Source of the DNA: Galeruca laticollis
Lineage: Eukaryota; Arthropoda; Insecta; Coleoptera; Chrysomelidae
NCBI GenBank assembly: GCA_963921935.1
Contig: OY998180.1
Location: 109,498,183 to 109,562,182, forward strand
Direction of reading: 5' to 3'
DNA: 64,000 bases
Part shown: positions 22,812-35,468 of the stretch, in pieces
Layout: every line of letters begins with the position of its first letter
Position numbering within the stretch: position 1 is the first letter of the stretch
Position numbers and translations under genes: made by a program
Notes under the pieces: generated by a model
The model's input: the letters and a program-made list of their open reading frames with translations, nothing else
Databases searched by the model: none
What the model was told of the DNA's origin: nothing

Positions 22812-23862
22812 ATTAGGAAAATTATGAGGGCACATATGTTTTATCATCAATGTTTTAGAAAGAGACAAAATACATATAAATTCAGTGTATTACTCCTCTT
22901 CGCTAACAGGTTATCATAAAGTGAGAAACTAAATAACTGTGTAATGGGATGTCTGCAGGTACCGCCTTCGAGAAGCGTACAGTAGCTCTTATGTCTGGCT
23001 TTTATTTACAGTTTTAAATAAACAAATTATAAATGCATTCAGGCTATTACTAGTCACTTTACCACAGCAAAATGTTGTATAAACAACTCATTATGTTAAA
23101 GATCGCAATGAAAGAAGTTAATGTTAGAAATACAGATGTGTAATGTGAACAGTTTAGTTTATTAATTGAGAAATAATAAGATTGTACTATACTAGTAGCT
23201 TAATGCAATGAATAATAAAAAAATCAACATTACTTTCGTTTATCTCTTCATGATTAATTTACAAAGAAATGATTCAGTAGTAATAAACTAATTCACTATA
23301 TCAGTTCGGGTAGTACACGCTAATATGATTTGAACAATAAATTAAAACCTACCTAATATGTATTTGAAATAAGTATCACTAAAAAATCACTGGAAGATCC
23401 TGTTAGTGAAAAATTAGAATTGAGATATTTGGAAACATATATTATTATTAATACAAATTTTATTTCGCATGTCATGTTATTTATTCCAATACTAACCGAA
23501 CTAATATAGCGAATTAGATTATTACTACTGAATTATTTCTTTGTAAATTAATCATGAAGGGATAAACGAAAGTAATGTTGATTTTTTTATTGTTCATTGC
23601 ATTAAGCTATCAGTATAGTACAATCTTATTATTTCTCAATTAATAAACTAAACTGTCCACATTACACGTCTGTATTTGCACGTCTCTCGAAAGCGGTGCC
23701 TACCAGACATACCTTTACACGTGGTGGGAGTATATTTCTACCGTTTTCCACTTTATGATATCCTGTTAGCGAAAAAGAATGATACACTGAATATATATGT
23801 ATTTTGTCTTTCTAACACATTGATGATAAAACATATGTGCCCTCATAATTTTCCTAACACTG

Positions 23863-23924
<62 letters not shown>
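22753..23924. repeat. TA-bounded inverted-repeat module
   Basis: (TA)n runs lie at 22753-22807 and 23866-23924. Inside, the left arm (about 22812-23305) matches the reverse complement of the right arm (about 23505-23862). For example, TTATGAGGGCACATATG at 22824 is mirrored by CATATGTGCCCTCATAA at 23833. The left arm carries about 100-150 bp not present in the right arm (around 22970-23110). The arms are clearly diverged, so this is old. No coding domain is recognised. Confidence 0.8.
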
Positions 23925-23925
<1 letters not shown>

Positions 23926-24240
23926 CCTTTGGAACGGGGATTTTGGCATCTAGGAACACCAAAGCGAAAAACTGCATTGAAAGTCGTGTCATGCTACTCT
24001 CTACAATAGCCCTATTTCATTCTGAAATAAGCACAAGGGTATTAGATACCCCTAAAAGAACAGGAACCTATAGGGACGAGCGGGAGAGGTTTTTGTGAGA
24101 GAACATTCCCACGATGCAGGATCCACCGGGGGATATATGTCCGGACTGATTTCCAGGTCAAATAATTATGTCGGACCCCCCCCCCCCAATAATAACTCAA
24201 TATTCAACTACTATAAATATCCGTATCAATTACCCAGCTG
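23925..24240. other. No gene seen
   Basis: Unassigned sequence between a TA repeat and the LINE target duplication. It includes a poly-C run (24177-24187). Confidence 0.4.
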
Positions 24241-24385
24241 GAGTGCGATTTTAACAGTCAATTAGTATAGACGTGTTTAAAACAGCTCTCTTATCAACAA
24301 ATCGTTTTTGTTAAGAATTCCAATTCTATTGAACCGGTCAATCCACCTAGTAAATCAGTTAATCAAATTTATAGTTCAGTGAAAA

Positions 24386-25017
24386 ATGTCTAGTGCAGAT
24401 CCCCCTGACAAAGGGGGAACTTCAGATTTGTGCAATAATAATGATAACTCAAGGAATGTGCGTTACAATTCATCATATCAAACAGCATTTCAGGAAAGCA
24501 AAAACTTGGAAAGGATAAAGAAACACGCTTGTCTGGTCAGACAGCGACAGGTATTTCAGTACAAGTAGCAAAAAAGTTCAAACTTGATAAACCTAATTTA
24601 TATTCAATTGATAAAATTTACGTATTTATCGAAAAAATTAATAATGAAAATTTAGGAAACTTACATCCCATGTCAGTTGGACACTTATTACATAAAAAAC
24701 TAAAAGTTCAAAACATTACTAAAATACAAAAGGTAGGTAGAAATAGAGTAAGAGTAGAGGTTAAAGCTACTAAAGACGCTAATATGTTAATAGAAAACGA
24801 AAACTTGAAAGAGGAACAATTAAAAGCATTCATACCCAATAATTTAATAGAAAGGAAAGGGGTAATCAAAGAAGTAGATACCACATTCAGTGACGAGTAT
24901 TTGTTGGAAAATATTGAGTCTCCAAACGCAGTCACCAGTATTCGTCGATTTAAACGAAAAATTGATATTGATGGGGAAGCAGTATATATTCCAAGGCAAA
25001 CAGTTTTAGTGTCATTC
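24386..25017 (+). pseudogene. LINE ORF1, truncated at C-terminus
   Basis: The ATG at 24386 starts MSSADPPDKGG. A shift near 24530 carries the frame to 24529-25017, with LDKPNLYSIDKIYVFI, HPMSVGHLLHKKL and YIPRQTVLVSF. Related ORF1 proteins then have zinc knuckles. Here the protein runs directly into the start of the endonuclease (LQWNARS at 25019), so the knuckle region appears deleted. The product would bind RNA in an intact element. Confidence 0.75.
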
Positions 25018-25018
25018 A

Positions 25019-28000
25019 TTACAATGGAACGCGCGCTCGGCGATTGCAAATAAATATAGTTTGATGAAGTGTCTGTCAGAACACGATATTGATATTTGCG
25101 TTATATCTGAAACGTGGTTTAAAAAAAACATCATCAATTTTCCAGGTTATAATCTAATTAGAACTGATAGGGATGACGGATATGGAGGTACAGCAATACT
25201 AATAAAGGTAAAAATAAATTTTAAAAAAGTAGATATTAACATAAATGTAAATACTGACATCAACATATGTGCTGCCGAAATTAATTTTAATAAATATTTA
25301 CAGTTTAAAATATTATCTGTGTATTGCCCCCCAAAAATTAGCATCAATAACAGCGACTGGAAAAGCATATTTAATATATCTAAAGAGAACGGCATAATAT
25401 GTGGAGATTTTAACGCACACAGCAGAACATGGGGTTCGTACAAAAATGATCAGAGGGGTATACAACTTCTAGACGTCTTAGAAAATCATGACTTACTCGT
25501 ATATTGGCAAACGATGGAACACCTACTAGATTAAACCGCAACGGGGAAAATTCCGCAGTGGACCTGACACTTAGTACACCCTATCTCATAAACAACATAG
25601 ATTGGAACGTAATAAAGGACACACTGGGTTCAGATCACTTTCCAATACTTACATCAATGTGCCTAAAAATAAGTGTCTACAAACAAAGGAATTAATATGT
25701 CCTTCCAATAAATGGAATATAAATAGAGCAGACTGGTCAATATTCAAAAACGAAGCAGAACTGTATTTCTCACAAACACCACCTATTTTTAATGACATTA
25801 ATGCAAAATATGAATATCTAATACAATGAATAAACACAGCTGCCCAAGTATCCATGCCAACAAATAAACCATTCAAGATAAAGTCAAGAACACTACCATC
25901 TGGGTGGGACAGAGAATGTGACATAGCTGTAACAGATAGAAAAAATGCGGTAATTGCCTTCAAAATTAACAGCACGTTGGAAAACTTCATTACAGTGCAA
26001 AAAATAGCAGCAAGCACAAAAAAATTTTTGAAAGAAAAGGCAAGATCCTCATGGAGAGCATACTGCACCAATCTGAATAAAAACACATCAATGTCAGACA
26101 TTTGGAAACAGGCCAAGAAAATGAAAAGAACTTTCATACGGACAGAGAACATTCATTTCTGCAGTGAGGATTGGAAAGAAAAGCTACTAGAGAGAATAGC
26201 ACCGCCATCTACCTTCTACCAAAATAATTTAGAAAATGAGCAGGAACATGAGGAAACAATACCACAAATATTCGAAAATCTGATAAATATCCAAGAACTA
26301 GAAAACACAATAAAACAAAGAAAAAACACCGCACCAGGCTTAGACAATATCAGATATCCGATGTTATGCAACCTACCAAATAATGCCAAATCTTTTTTAT
26401 TGGAAATATATAACAACAAATGCACAATACAAGATTGGAAAAACCTAATTGCAGTTCCAATATTAAAACATCAAAAAGATCCAAATGACCCCGACTCCTA
26501 CAGAGTCATATCATTATTAGCATGCCTATTAAAAACATTCGAAAGGATATTAAAAAACAGAATAGAATGGTGGTTAGAAGAACACAAAATATTACCAATT
26601 CATCAGTACGGATTCAGGAAAGGATATGGCACAATGGACGCGGTGAGCCAACTTGTCACTGATATACAAATTAATTTTGGAGAAAATACTGCAGCTACAT
26701 TCCTGGATGTAAAAGGCGCATACGACTCTGTAGAAATTCCAATACTGAACGGAATGCTGAAACAAATCGGTATGCCTACCAAAATACGAAATATTCTGTG
26801 CGATATTATGACAGACAGAAAAATATTTATAAGACAAAAAGATGCATTATTAGGACCAAGACATACATCTAGAGGTTTACCGCAGGGCTCCGTTTTAGCA
26901 CCACTGTTATTCAACATATATACCATCAAAATGCATCAAGCATGCAGGAATTACACACTTATACAATATGCTGATGACTTTGTAATATATGTCAAGGACA
27001 ATAAATATGAAAATTGTATAAATACTCTAAACAAGGCCACCTCAAACATCATAAAAGCTATTGAAGATGTAGGGTTCGATCTATCAACGTCTAAATCAAA
27101 TGTCACCATATTTTCAAGGCACCGTATCCCAGAAACTCAGAACATCCAGTTGGGGGACCACATGATACCATATAAAAAAGAAATTAAGTACTTAGGAGTA
27201 ACATTAGATAATAAATTAAATTGGAAACCATATATCGAAGCAATCAAAATAAAATGTAATAGAGCCATTAATTTCCTCAAAATGATCACCAAAACATGGT
27301 GGGGCGCAAGTACTGAAATATGCCTGTTATTCTATAAAGCATATATAAGGTCCATTTTAGACTATGGTTCCGTCCTATACGGATCTGCATCAAAACAATC
27401 ACTGAAACAGCTAGAAGTAATACAGAATAAAGCGTTAAGAATATGCTTAGGAGCGATGTCAACAACACCTGTGGAATCACTAAGGGTGGAAGCACTCGAA
27501 CCACCATTGGAATTGAGAAGAACATTTCTCGCTGAAAAAATGGTACTTAAGAATAAAGCAAAAAATTCTACAGTGATGGCCAAAATATGTGAGTTAAATA
27601 CATTGGACCTGACGAATAAATATTGGGAAAAAAAGAACTCGCCACCGATATGCACCGCATTTCGTAACATCAATAAAGAAGAAATTTTAACGTATGAAAG
27701 TTGCAATTACTTTGAGAACATAGAACACTCTGCAAAAATAATAATTCCTGCGTACTCAGAAATACCAGAATTAAACAAAGAAAAAATTATCAGACTTACA
27801 AAAAAAGACATCAACAGTACAATAACAATATATGCAGATGCATCAAAGACAACAAAACGTACAGGCACAGCGTTCTATGTGCAAGAAACGAAAGAAGGAA
27901 AAACCTTTAAGCTAAGCAACGATGATTCTATATTTTCAGCAGAAGCTGCAGGCATAATGAAGGCGCTAGAACACACAATCCACCAAAAAAAGAAAAATGT

Positions 28001-28685
28001 ATCTATCCTAACGGATTCGCTGTCTGTTATCCAATGTTTGAATAATAATGCAGTAGATACCATCACTCACCCGCACATTAAGAAAATTCAATCCCTACTA
28101 CACCAACTTACTAAAGAGAGTGACGTTCAAATAATATGGGTAAAAGCACATTATGGAATTTACGGCAACGAAAAAGCTGATCAGTTAGCCAAAACAAGTG
28201 CTGAAAAAGATGAATGTCAACCGAACGAAGTGGCACTACAAGATTGCTTAAATAAATACAAAAGAAAATTTCAAGCAGCATGAAAAGAGAAATGGGACCA
28301 CTATGTAAAAACAAAGCCTACTAGATACACACTACTGCATAGGGAAATACCAAAACAACAGTGGTATAAAGGAATCAATTATTCACGTAGTGAAATTAGC
28401 AGTATAATTCGAATGAAATTGGGACACGCGTCTTACCCAGAGCACTTGAGCAAAATAGGCGTAATCGAATCAAACTTATGCACAGCCTGCAATGTCATAG
28501 GAGACCTGGATCACATATTTTTTGAATGCTCGGAATATCGTAATGCCACGAAAGAACTTTATAATAACATAATACATGAAAAAATATTCCCTCCCATCAA
28601 CATGTTACACTTACTGGCGCTGAATAACATCAAAATATTAGACTGCCTAGTAAAATTTCTAAGGATGACTAACATATCGGTATAG
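25019..28685 (+). pseudogene. LINE ORF2: endonuclease, RT, RNase H
   Basis: The endonuclease starts LQWNARSAIANKYS (25019), then ISETWF, VYCPP, GDFNAHSRTWGS, a frameshift near 25500, and GSDHFPIL. RT is intact in one long frame from 25854: APGLDNIRYPML, FLDVKGAYDSVEI, LPQGSVLAPLLFNIYT, YADDFVIY and KYLGVTLDNKLNW. RNase H (about 27830-28200) shows YADASKT, AEAAGI, LTDSLSV and NEKADQLAK. The C-terminus has CTACNVIGDLDHIFFEC. In-frame TGAs occur at 25827-25829 and 28281-28283. The 28281 stop is absent from both palindrome copies of this region. Confidence 0.9.
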
Positions 28686-29096
28686 TTAAGTTATATAGAG
28701 CTTGTGACCTTTGTTACCCTTTCCCAAACATTTATACCTTCCATCCGTGGTCTACCTTTGTATGTGTTCAAATAAAGCCCTGAACGACCCCTGGGCGAGA
28801 AAACTTGTAACCATGTGCCAATCCTTTGACCGAAAAGCGGTATTAACTTGAATCGCAGACGACGATAGTTTGATAGGTTGAATCAGGGCTCGCTTAAGCA
28901 ATAAGATACATATCCACAACACGAAAATCAATAACAAATTCGGTATCGATTCTGATTTGCACTTAATTGAAATTGGATTCAAATATAAACTTCAAATACA
29001 TCACTATATATACTGTATATATAACCTAACACAAAGTATTTGGCTGCATGGATACCTCCAAACGCCATGAAATCAAAAAAAAATATTACCCAGCTG

Positions 29097-29204
29097 TGTG
29101 TACCCTATAGTACCGGGGATTGGGGTATTCAGAAAGAAAAGTGTTGTAATTTTTAACAAAACAGAACTAAGTATATTGACTAAAAAAAGAAATAAAAAAA
29201 ATTA
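29097..29204. other. Junction between two LINEs
   Basis: About 100 bp between the right target duplication of the preceding LINE and the end of recognisable I-clade sequence on the other strand. Part of it may be I-clade sequence too decayed to read. Confidence 0.35.
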
Positions 29205-31335
29205 TCATACTCAGTTGGATTCTTCGAAGTCGGAGGGGTGGTTCTCCAGTAAGACAGTGAAGGGTTGCTATCGGCGTTGTTTGGAATGCCTTATATAGGT
29301 TTATGAGACACGTAGAATCAGCGCCCCATGGCTGGCAATTGTTTTTAATAGATTTAGACCATTTTGGCAGACTTTCTTAAGGTAATTAATATGTTGTTTG
29401 CAGGTGAGTTTGTTATAAAAAATCACGCCCAAAAATTTTATACTTTCTACAAATTCTAAATTTTGACCGTTTAGAATTAGTACGGGTCTTTCCTGTATGT
29501 ATTTTCTGGAAACGATAATACATTCTGTTTTAGTTTCTGAGAATTTCAATCCATTGGTGTTAGACCAGTTACTTAGATTGTTTAGAACGGTTTGTATATC
29601 CGTTTGAGTAGTAATCATATTTCTCCCTTTTGCAAATAGTACCAAATCATCGGCGTACAGTCTTCCTTTGACCAACGGAGAGGATTTGTCGAGGATATCG
29701 GAAATATCAATAAGAAAAAGGGTGGTGCTTATTGTAGACCCCTGTAGAATCCCATTCTTCTGTAGGATTTTATCTATTCTTACTTGGAAATATCTTTCTG
29801 TAATGAAATTGTTAATGAAGTATAGAATGTTTCCTCTTAGGCCCCATTGGTGTAATTTTGAGGTTAGATTGTACCTCCAAACCATATCATATGCTTTGGT
29901 GATGTCCATGAATACTGCTATGCATTCTTGTTTATTGGCTAGTCCTTCGCTGATTTCGGATTCTAGGTCTATCAGATTATCAGCTGTGTATCTATTTTGG
30001 CGAAATCCGCTTTGTTCTTGTATCAATAAGTTATTTTGTTCTAGTACCCAGAGCAGTCTACAATTGATCATTTTTTCCATAATTTTGCATAGAACGTTAA
30101 AGATATGGGCCGATATGAACCTGATTTTGTTCTTGCTTTGTCGGGTTTGAGAAGTGGAATTATCACGACTTCGCGCCAGCTTGAAGGAAAGACTTTATTA
30201 GTCCATATTTAGTTGTATAGTTTTAATACGTAATTTTTGGTGATATCTGAAAGTTTTTGTAGAAATACTACAGATATTTGATCTGGACCAGGAGCAGTAT
30301 GTTTTTGTGATCCTAGAGCTTCATAAAGTTCTGTTGATAGGATTTGTTTCTGTTTCAGTAAAATCTTTTGATTTTTGTTCTTCGATATTTGTTATATTCT
30401 GTATAAATGTTGGATCAAAGTTTGAATCATTAGAGTTATGTTCATATTGTAAGGCTAATGTTTCTGCTATTTCAATTGGATTTGTGACTAGAGTGTTATT
30501 TTTAGCCAAGAACAAAATTCTTGGGGATTGTTTTGTTCCAGACATCTTCCGGATATTTTGTCAAACTAAGGATGGTGGAGTTGAGGATGTTATCGTAGAT
30601 ACGAATTTATTCCATGACTCTTGCCTGCTCTTTTTCATGATATATCTTGCTTGAGCTCTTTGTTTTTTATATTCAATTAAAGTTTCTGTTGTCTTATTCC
30701 GTTTAAATTTGTTAAACGATGATTTGTATGTTCTTATTGCATTTTGACAGTCTTTGTTCTACCAAGGTAGCAGTTTGTGGTTTATTAATATTTTAGTATA
30801 TCCTATGTGTGTTATTGCCGCTTCTATGACAATGGATCTGAAGGTTTCTACAAGATTTTCTACGTTAAAAATTGGCATGTTTTTTATAATATTAATCTTA
30901 ACTTCAATTGTTTCACTGTATTTTTCACAATTAGCATTTTTCAGGTTCCTTTTTGGGTTTGGTAAGCTATTACTCTCAGAGTATATTGATGAATATGAAA
31001 TCCTTATGGGAAAATTATCACTTCCAAATAAGTATGGTATTACATCTCACGTTAATGTGGGAGCTAAAACTGGTTCGTATAAGGTGATATCTATGGCTGA
31101 GCTGGTGTCTGTATGTATTTCGAGTCTTGTTGGTCTTCCATCATTTAAGATGTTAAGATTTAAGGAGTTTATCACCCTTTCTGTTGATTTACCTTTGGCA
31201 TTAATGTGGTTTGATCCCCAAAGGGCATTGTGAGCGTTCAAAGTCTCCTAAAATTAATCGTGGACTTGGAATGGTTTTTATAACTTGTTCTAGTTCTGAC
31301 ATATCAACGTTTTGGTCTGGAGGTATGTATATCGA

Positions 31336-31339
<4 letters not shown>
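29205..31339 (-). pseudogene. I-clade LINE ORF2, reverse strand, truncated
   Basis: Read leftward from 31339. The endonuclease part has IYIPPDQNVDMSELEQVIKTIPSPRLILGDF, then HNALWGSNHINAKGK, GRPTRLEIHTDTSSAID and further frames with breaks. RT lies at 30080-29301 with EQSGFRQNRYTADNLI, FMDITKAYDMVW, LQGSTIST and YADDLVLFAKG. This copy keeps the RT segment deleted from the element at 11650. After 29301 the frame shifts and an internal deletion joins the thumb to LTGEPPLRLRRIQLS, where similarity ends near 29205. RNase H is absent. Its endonuclease start is found flipped at 31379-31485. Confidence 0.85.

Positions 31340-31378
<39 letters not shown>
31340..31378. repeat. (TA)n microsatellite
   Basis: TA run inside I-clade endonuclease sequence, where intact copies have only a short ATATATAT (as in the IYIP codons). 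Confidence 0.95.
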
Positions 31379-31379
<1 letters not shown>

Positions 31380-31482
31380 CATATAATGGTAAAGCATCTA
31401 GAGGCGTCCACAATAAAACAACAAATTAATTTAGCTGTAAATAACATGGAATTAATAACCGTAGCAGTAAATATACCACAAA

Positions 31483-31485
<3 letters not shown>
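31379..31485 (+). pseudogene. Flipped I-clade endonuclease fragment
   Basis: The forward strand reads GKASRGVHNK, then LAVNNMELITVAVNIPQR in another frame. This is the endonuclease segment just upstream of the IYIPP box, in opposite orientation to its neighbour. The same segment appears at 43457-43580 on the reverse strand, also ending at a (TA)n at the same base. It lies between two TA runs. Confidence 0.8.
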
Positions 31486-31527
<42 letters not shown>

Positions 31528-31536
31528 ATATATATA
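31486..31536. repeat. (TA)n microsatellite
   Basis: TA run with one phase break near 31516. Confidence 0.95.
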
Positions 31537-33291
31537 CATCTTACTATCATTTCTGCATTCGATAGAATGACTTTTGCATTTAATCCTGCATCCTCTGTAA
31601 ACTTACGTCCGTATATCGGACGCAAGACATCTTTCGTTTTTGGCAATTTCTGATGAATATTTGTCCCATAAAACATATGGAAAAGATAGACCACCTAAAG
31701 TACTCTGGTTAGCCACCGGTGTCAAACTGCCATCTTTTGCAGATACTTCTATATTTAAGTTTTAACCAAGGTCAAATGGACGCAAAGTTGATAGGAAATG
31801 TACGAAAAAGGTATAGTTTTAGTTCAACGAATTTCTGCTGGTGGCGCACCAGAATATACTTTAATATACATAAAATTACAATTTCGTAACATTCTAACGT
31901 CCAGTAGATTTGGCAACGTAGTGTCTGGTATTGATAACAATACATTTTAAACTAGTCATTTCTTTAGTTTGCGGGAGTATAGTATAGTTACAACTTTGGC
32001 GAACGTTACGTCCGTATTAGTAGTAGTGATTTGTAAAAAGTTTGAATATCAGCCTGAACTTTATTTACGATTTATGGTTAGTTAGCCGATGTGTTATATA
32101 AAAGGCGGGAAGCGTATGTACGAAAAACTAAATCGCAAATTACCAATACTTCTATAATAACATGGGTAGTTTAGTGTCAAATAAACATTAATTAACGTCT
32201 TAACCGTGCAATATGAAAAAAAATGGAAAACTTTGTTTTTGGTCGCGTTTGTACAGGTTGGCCCATTTTCGTGGGTTTTTAGTGCCTCTTAGAAACCAGC
32301 GGCATTAGAGAGAAACTGATACTATACTCTCAGGCCAATTTTTTTTGAGACAAATTCAACGGTGGAAACGCAATAAACTTAACTTGTATTTTTTAAAATA
32401 GAATATATAGTTGGCTTTAATTCTATTAAGTTGCTGATTTTTTAAGCTTTTCAAGAATATATAGTTATTTATTTTCGAAAACAAATTAATAAAAGGCATT
32501 CTGTATAATTACGGAATAAATAAATAAACATAGGCGGAAAACATTTGACAAATAGGCTTTGAAATAGTTTAATAGTATCTGTAAATAATTCGTTTCGTAT
32601 GGACTGCGATAATCGGACATCGGCCGAACACATATGATCTCTTGTAAAAAGCTCACATCTCTAGCTATACTTTTTTCGCCGACACGACCTTCACTCGAAC
32701 ATTCACAATAGTTTCTCGGCCGTGCAGTGGAAATTGCTACTGGGTTTTAAATATTTTATTTTATTTTGAATATATACACAGTATGCTGGCGACTACAGTA
32801 TCAAATATACGAATTTACCATTTTGTTAAAACACATAACACTCAATATAACTTTATTTTTTAATTTTAATATTAATATTATTTTACAATAAATATCCAAA
32901 CGTTTTTAAATGTTTCCGAATCTTGTGAAAATAGTTGGATTAGGTTGAAAACGATGGGAGTACCTTTGCAAATATAATTCAGATGCAGCTTCTAAACTTT
33001 GTCGGCTTCAGTCGATGAATGCGTACATCATATCCCACTTCATAAAACATTCAAATCTTGGCATTTGTAAAATGATGTTTTTTTTTAAGATCGAGTGTAG
33101 AAATCAACTTCTCTGATGTCAAAATCGTGACAGAAGTGGCAAATTAATCTCTAGGTAAATAATGTACCAAAAATGTTTATTATGCATCAAGCTGTTTCTT
33201 AGAACTTTCTCTAATTTTATTGTAGTAAATCGACCACCGCAGCATTTGATAATTCAATAATTAAGCAACGGAAAATACGAGAACTTCAAAA
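31537..33291. other. No gene recognised
   Basis: A reverse-strand frame at about 31550-31694 (KTKDVLRPIYGRKFTEDAGLNAKV part) looks protein-like but matches nothing I know and has no second supporting segment. The rest is AT-rich without a recognised feature. Confidence 0.35.
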
Positions 33292-33990
33292 ATGTTATTG
33301 GAAGTCATGCAACTAGAACCGTCTATTCGCTCTATGTTTGATGCTCTACAGCCACAGCATTTTGATTTGTTCGTGGAGGCAACTAAAAATATTGCAAAGT
33401 ACAATAAGGACAAAGATGTCTTTGAGTCCCCTACGTTTGCAATGAATATTGCCACTACTCTAAAGCAGTGTTGCGACATAGCAATTAATTTTGCTAGAAA
33501 GAAGCCATTATGCCAAGGTTTCTTCGGCTGAGGCCGAAGCCAATTTAAAAACTATGATTCATCTTTTTACCGCAAATTGGAAATTTCCAATTTCTAGCCA
33601 TGCTGCAAGTAATCTTAATTTACAAAAGTGGAATAAGGTGACTATAATACCCTTAGCGAGTGACTTAAGAATATTAAGAGTATCTGTCTCAAAAGGCTTC
33701 GGTATCTGCGTCAATTCTTTCCGCAGATAATACAAACAAAGCTGCATATTAAACATTGCTAGAAACAATTTTTTGTCGCGTTATCTTATTGAATAGAAAA
33801 CGTCCAGGAGAACTGCAGCGATGGTATCTTTACACATACGAAAATACAAACAGCGAACAAGCTACTTGCCAGTAATTTGATGATGTAATTTCCCCTACAG
33901 AAAGAATTTTGCTGAAGAAATTTAAAAGAGTCGTTACAAGAGGTAAACGTGGCCGTTGTGTTCCTGTTTGTTTAGTTCGGAGGTACAAGA
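33292..33990 (+). pseudogene. Decayed tyrosine-recombinase-like (Crypton-like) insect gene
   Basis: Three blocks in shifting frames follow one another. The first (33292-33500) has LQPQHFDLFVEATKNIAKYN and FAMNIATTLKQCCDIA. The second (about 33510-33680) has LFTANWKFPISSHAASNL and NKVTIIPLASDLRILR. The third (about 33735-33985) has CRVILLNRKRPGEL, SPTERILLKKFKRVV and RGKRGRC. This order matches, from memory, a widespread insect protein family with a phage-integrase-like fold. The catalytic Tyr region is not visible. Several frameshifts and a TAA near 33870 show it is dead. The family assignment is tentative. Confidence 0.45.
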
Positions 33991-34069
33991 TCATATAAAA
34001 ATATTAAACACAGCCTGAACGCATGTTGTTCCTAAAAACAACCCTTTCTTATTTGCTCTTACTATTATT

Positions 34070-34440
34070 CCATTAACCGATCAATCAATAAATCGAGTAG
34101 TAGACTAACTAGTCGATTACTCGAATAGTCAAACTTCCATTTGTAACATTAGAGAAGCCCTCTACAACTAAGAGGCACGCGCTTGGGTAAAGCAGATATA
34201 ATATCATACAAGAGCAGCAGTTTATTCAAAGTTGCTGTGTTGGTGAGGAGATATTAAAACAGTCAACAAATCGATTAGGCGACTAATTAATTAATCGACT
34301 ATTCTATGAATCCAATAACCGTTTATTGGACTATTCTTTTAGTCGACTAATCGATTATTCGACTAATCAACTAATCGAATTTTCGATTATATTAATTGAT
34401 TGTAAAAACCCGCGACTTTCGGTTAATCGATTTTTTTTGT
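34070..34440. repeat. Cluster of short palindromic CGACTAATCG-type motifs
   Basis: Variants of TCGATTAGTCGA, CGACTAATCGATTA and ATTAATCGAC recur many times in both orientations, densest at 34255-34440. No regular period is seen. They could be subterminal repeats of a DNA transposon or clustered binding sites. Confidence 0.6.
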
Positions 34441-35468
34441 CAGACTCTTAAATCTTTTTATACAAGCTTTAACACAATATTGTTACCAGGCAATAAGACG
34501 CCATAAAATAGTTATCAAACTATTTTAAAGGTATCCCGTGTTTAAGTACCCTTAATAATCAGCCTACGAAAAATCTAATTATATATATTTCGTAAATGAT
34601 CTTGTTCTTCCGGCTGAATGATTTCGACGAAACCGTTACACATATCGTATCCGACTTTTATATACACGTTCTGCATCTTCCTTGTAAGAACGCTATATGG
34701 TTTTTCAGCACAACCAAGAAGAGGTTTAATAATAACTAATAAATCGACGTTGAAGATGGGATTTATCTACTATTATAAACTCTTCCCCATAAAGAAAAAG
34801 ATACCTCAGAAAAAATTATCATTAGACCCGACATTATGCTATGAGTAACGCTTAATAAAAGCACTGTTTTCATGAGCGATTCGAAAGCTACAGCATTTCC
34901 TGAAAAGAACATAATATCATACCTATAGACATACTTCGCGTTTTCAAGTGAAATTTCTTGTAATAGCTAACTTTTTAAGTGAATAAAAAGTAAAATAAAA
35001 AAAATGCATAACATAATAAAATAGCCAGTATATAAAACTTAAATAAATATATTAATGAATAGAACTTTTTGGAACGAGATACCTGAGACAGTAACTTAAA
35101 AAATATCTAAAAGCATTTTAGAATTATTCCGCAGTAAAAGTAGGCATCCAAAAAAGAATCATTATCTGTAGAAAGTATGATGTTATCTACATCTCACTTT
35201 TTCGACAAGGTTCACCGTTATTCTGTCTTTGTCAGTTATGCAGTAAATATGGCAACACTGCAGGACGTCACATTGATAGAAAAACTAACAGCAGTTTGAA
35301 AGTAAACTATACAAGGGACGCAACATTAACTTACGTTTAAAAGGTCGTAAAAATGATAGTAAAATGTAAAAATAACGTATATGGTTATTTAAAAGATAAT
35401 TGAAAATTGAGACTATTGCCGGGATCGGGGTTAAGTGGGCAACAATATATTCGTACTTCCAGTTCTCA
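34441..35468. other. No gene seen
   Basis: AT-rich sequence before the gypsy element. It contains short chance frames only. The upstream part of the 5' LTR seen in the 3' LTR is not found here. Confidence 0.4.

Larger units (their letters stand above)
24241..29084 (+). mobile_element. RNase H-bearing LINE, both ends, 12-bp target duplication
   Basis: The element starts GAGTGCGATTTTAAC at 24241 and ends in an A-rich tail near 29074-29084. The 12-bp sequence ATTACCCAGCTG flanks it at 24229-24240 and 29085-29096. It contains ORF1, an APE endonuclease, RT, RNase H and a Cys-rich tail, then a 3' UTR of about 400 bp. Its last ~1.1 kb recurs twice inside the palindrome at 53341-59402. It is a different family from the I-clade copies in this window (I/LOA-like by domain order, not proven). 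Confidence 0.9.
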
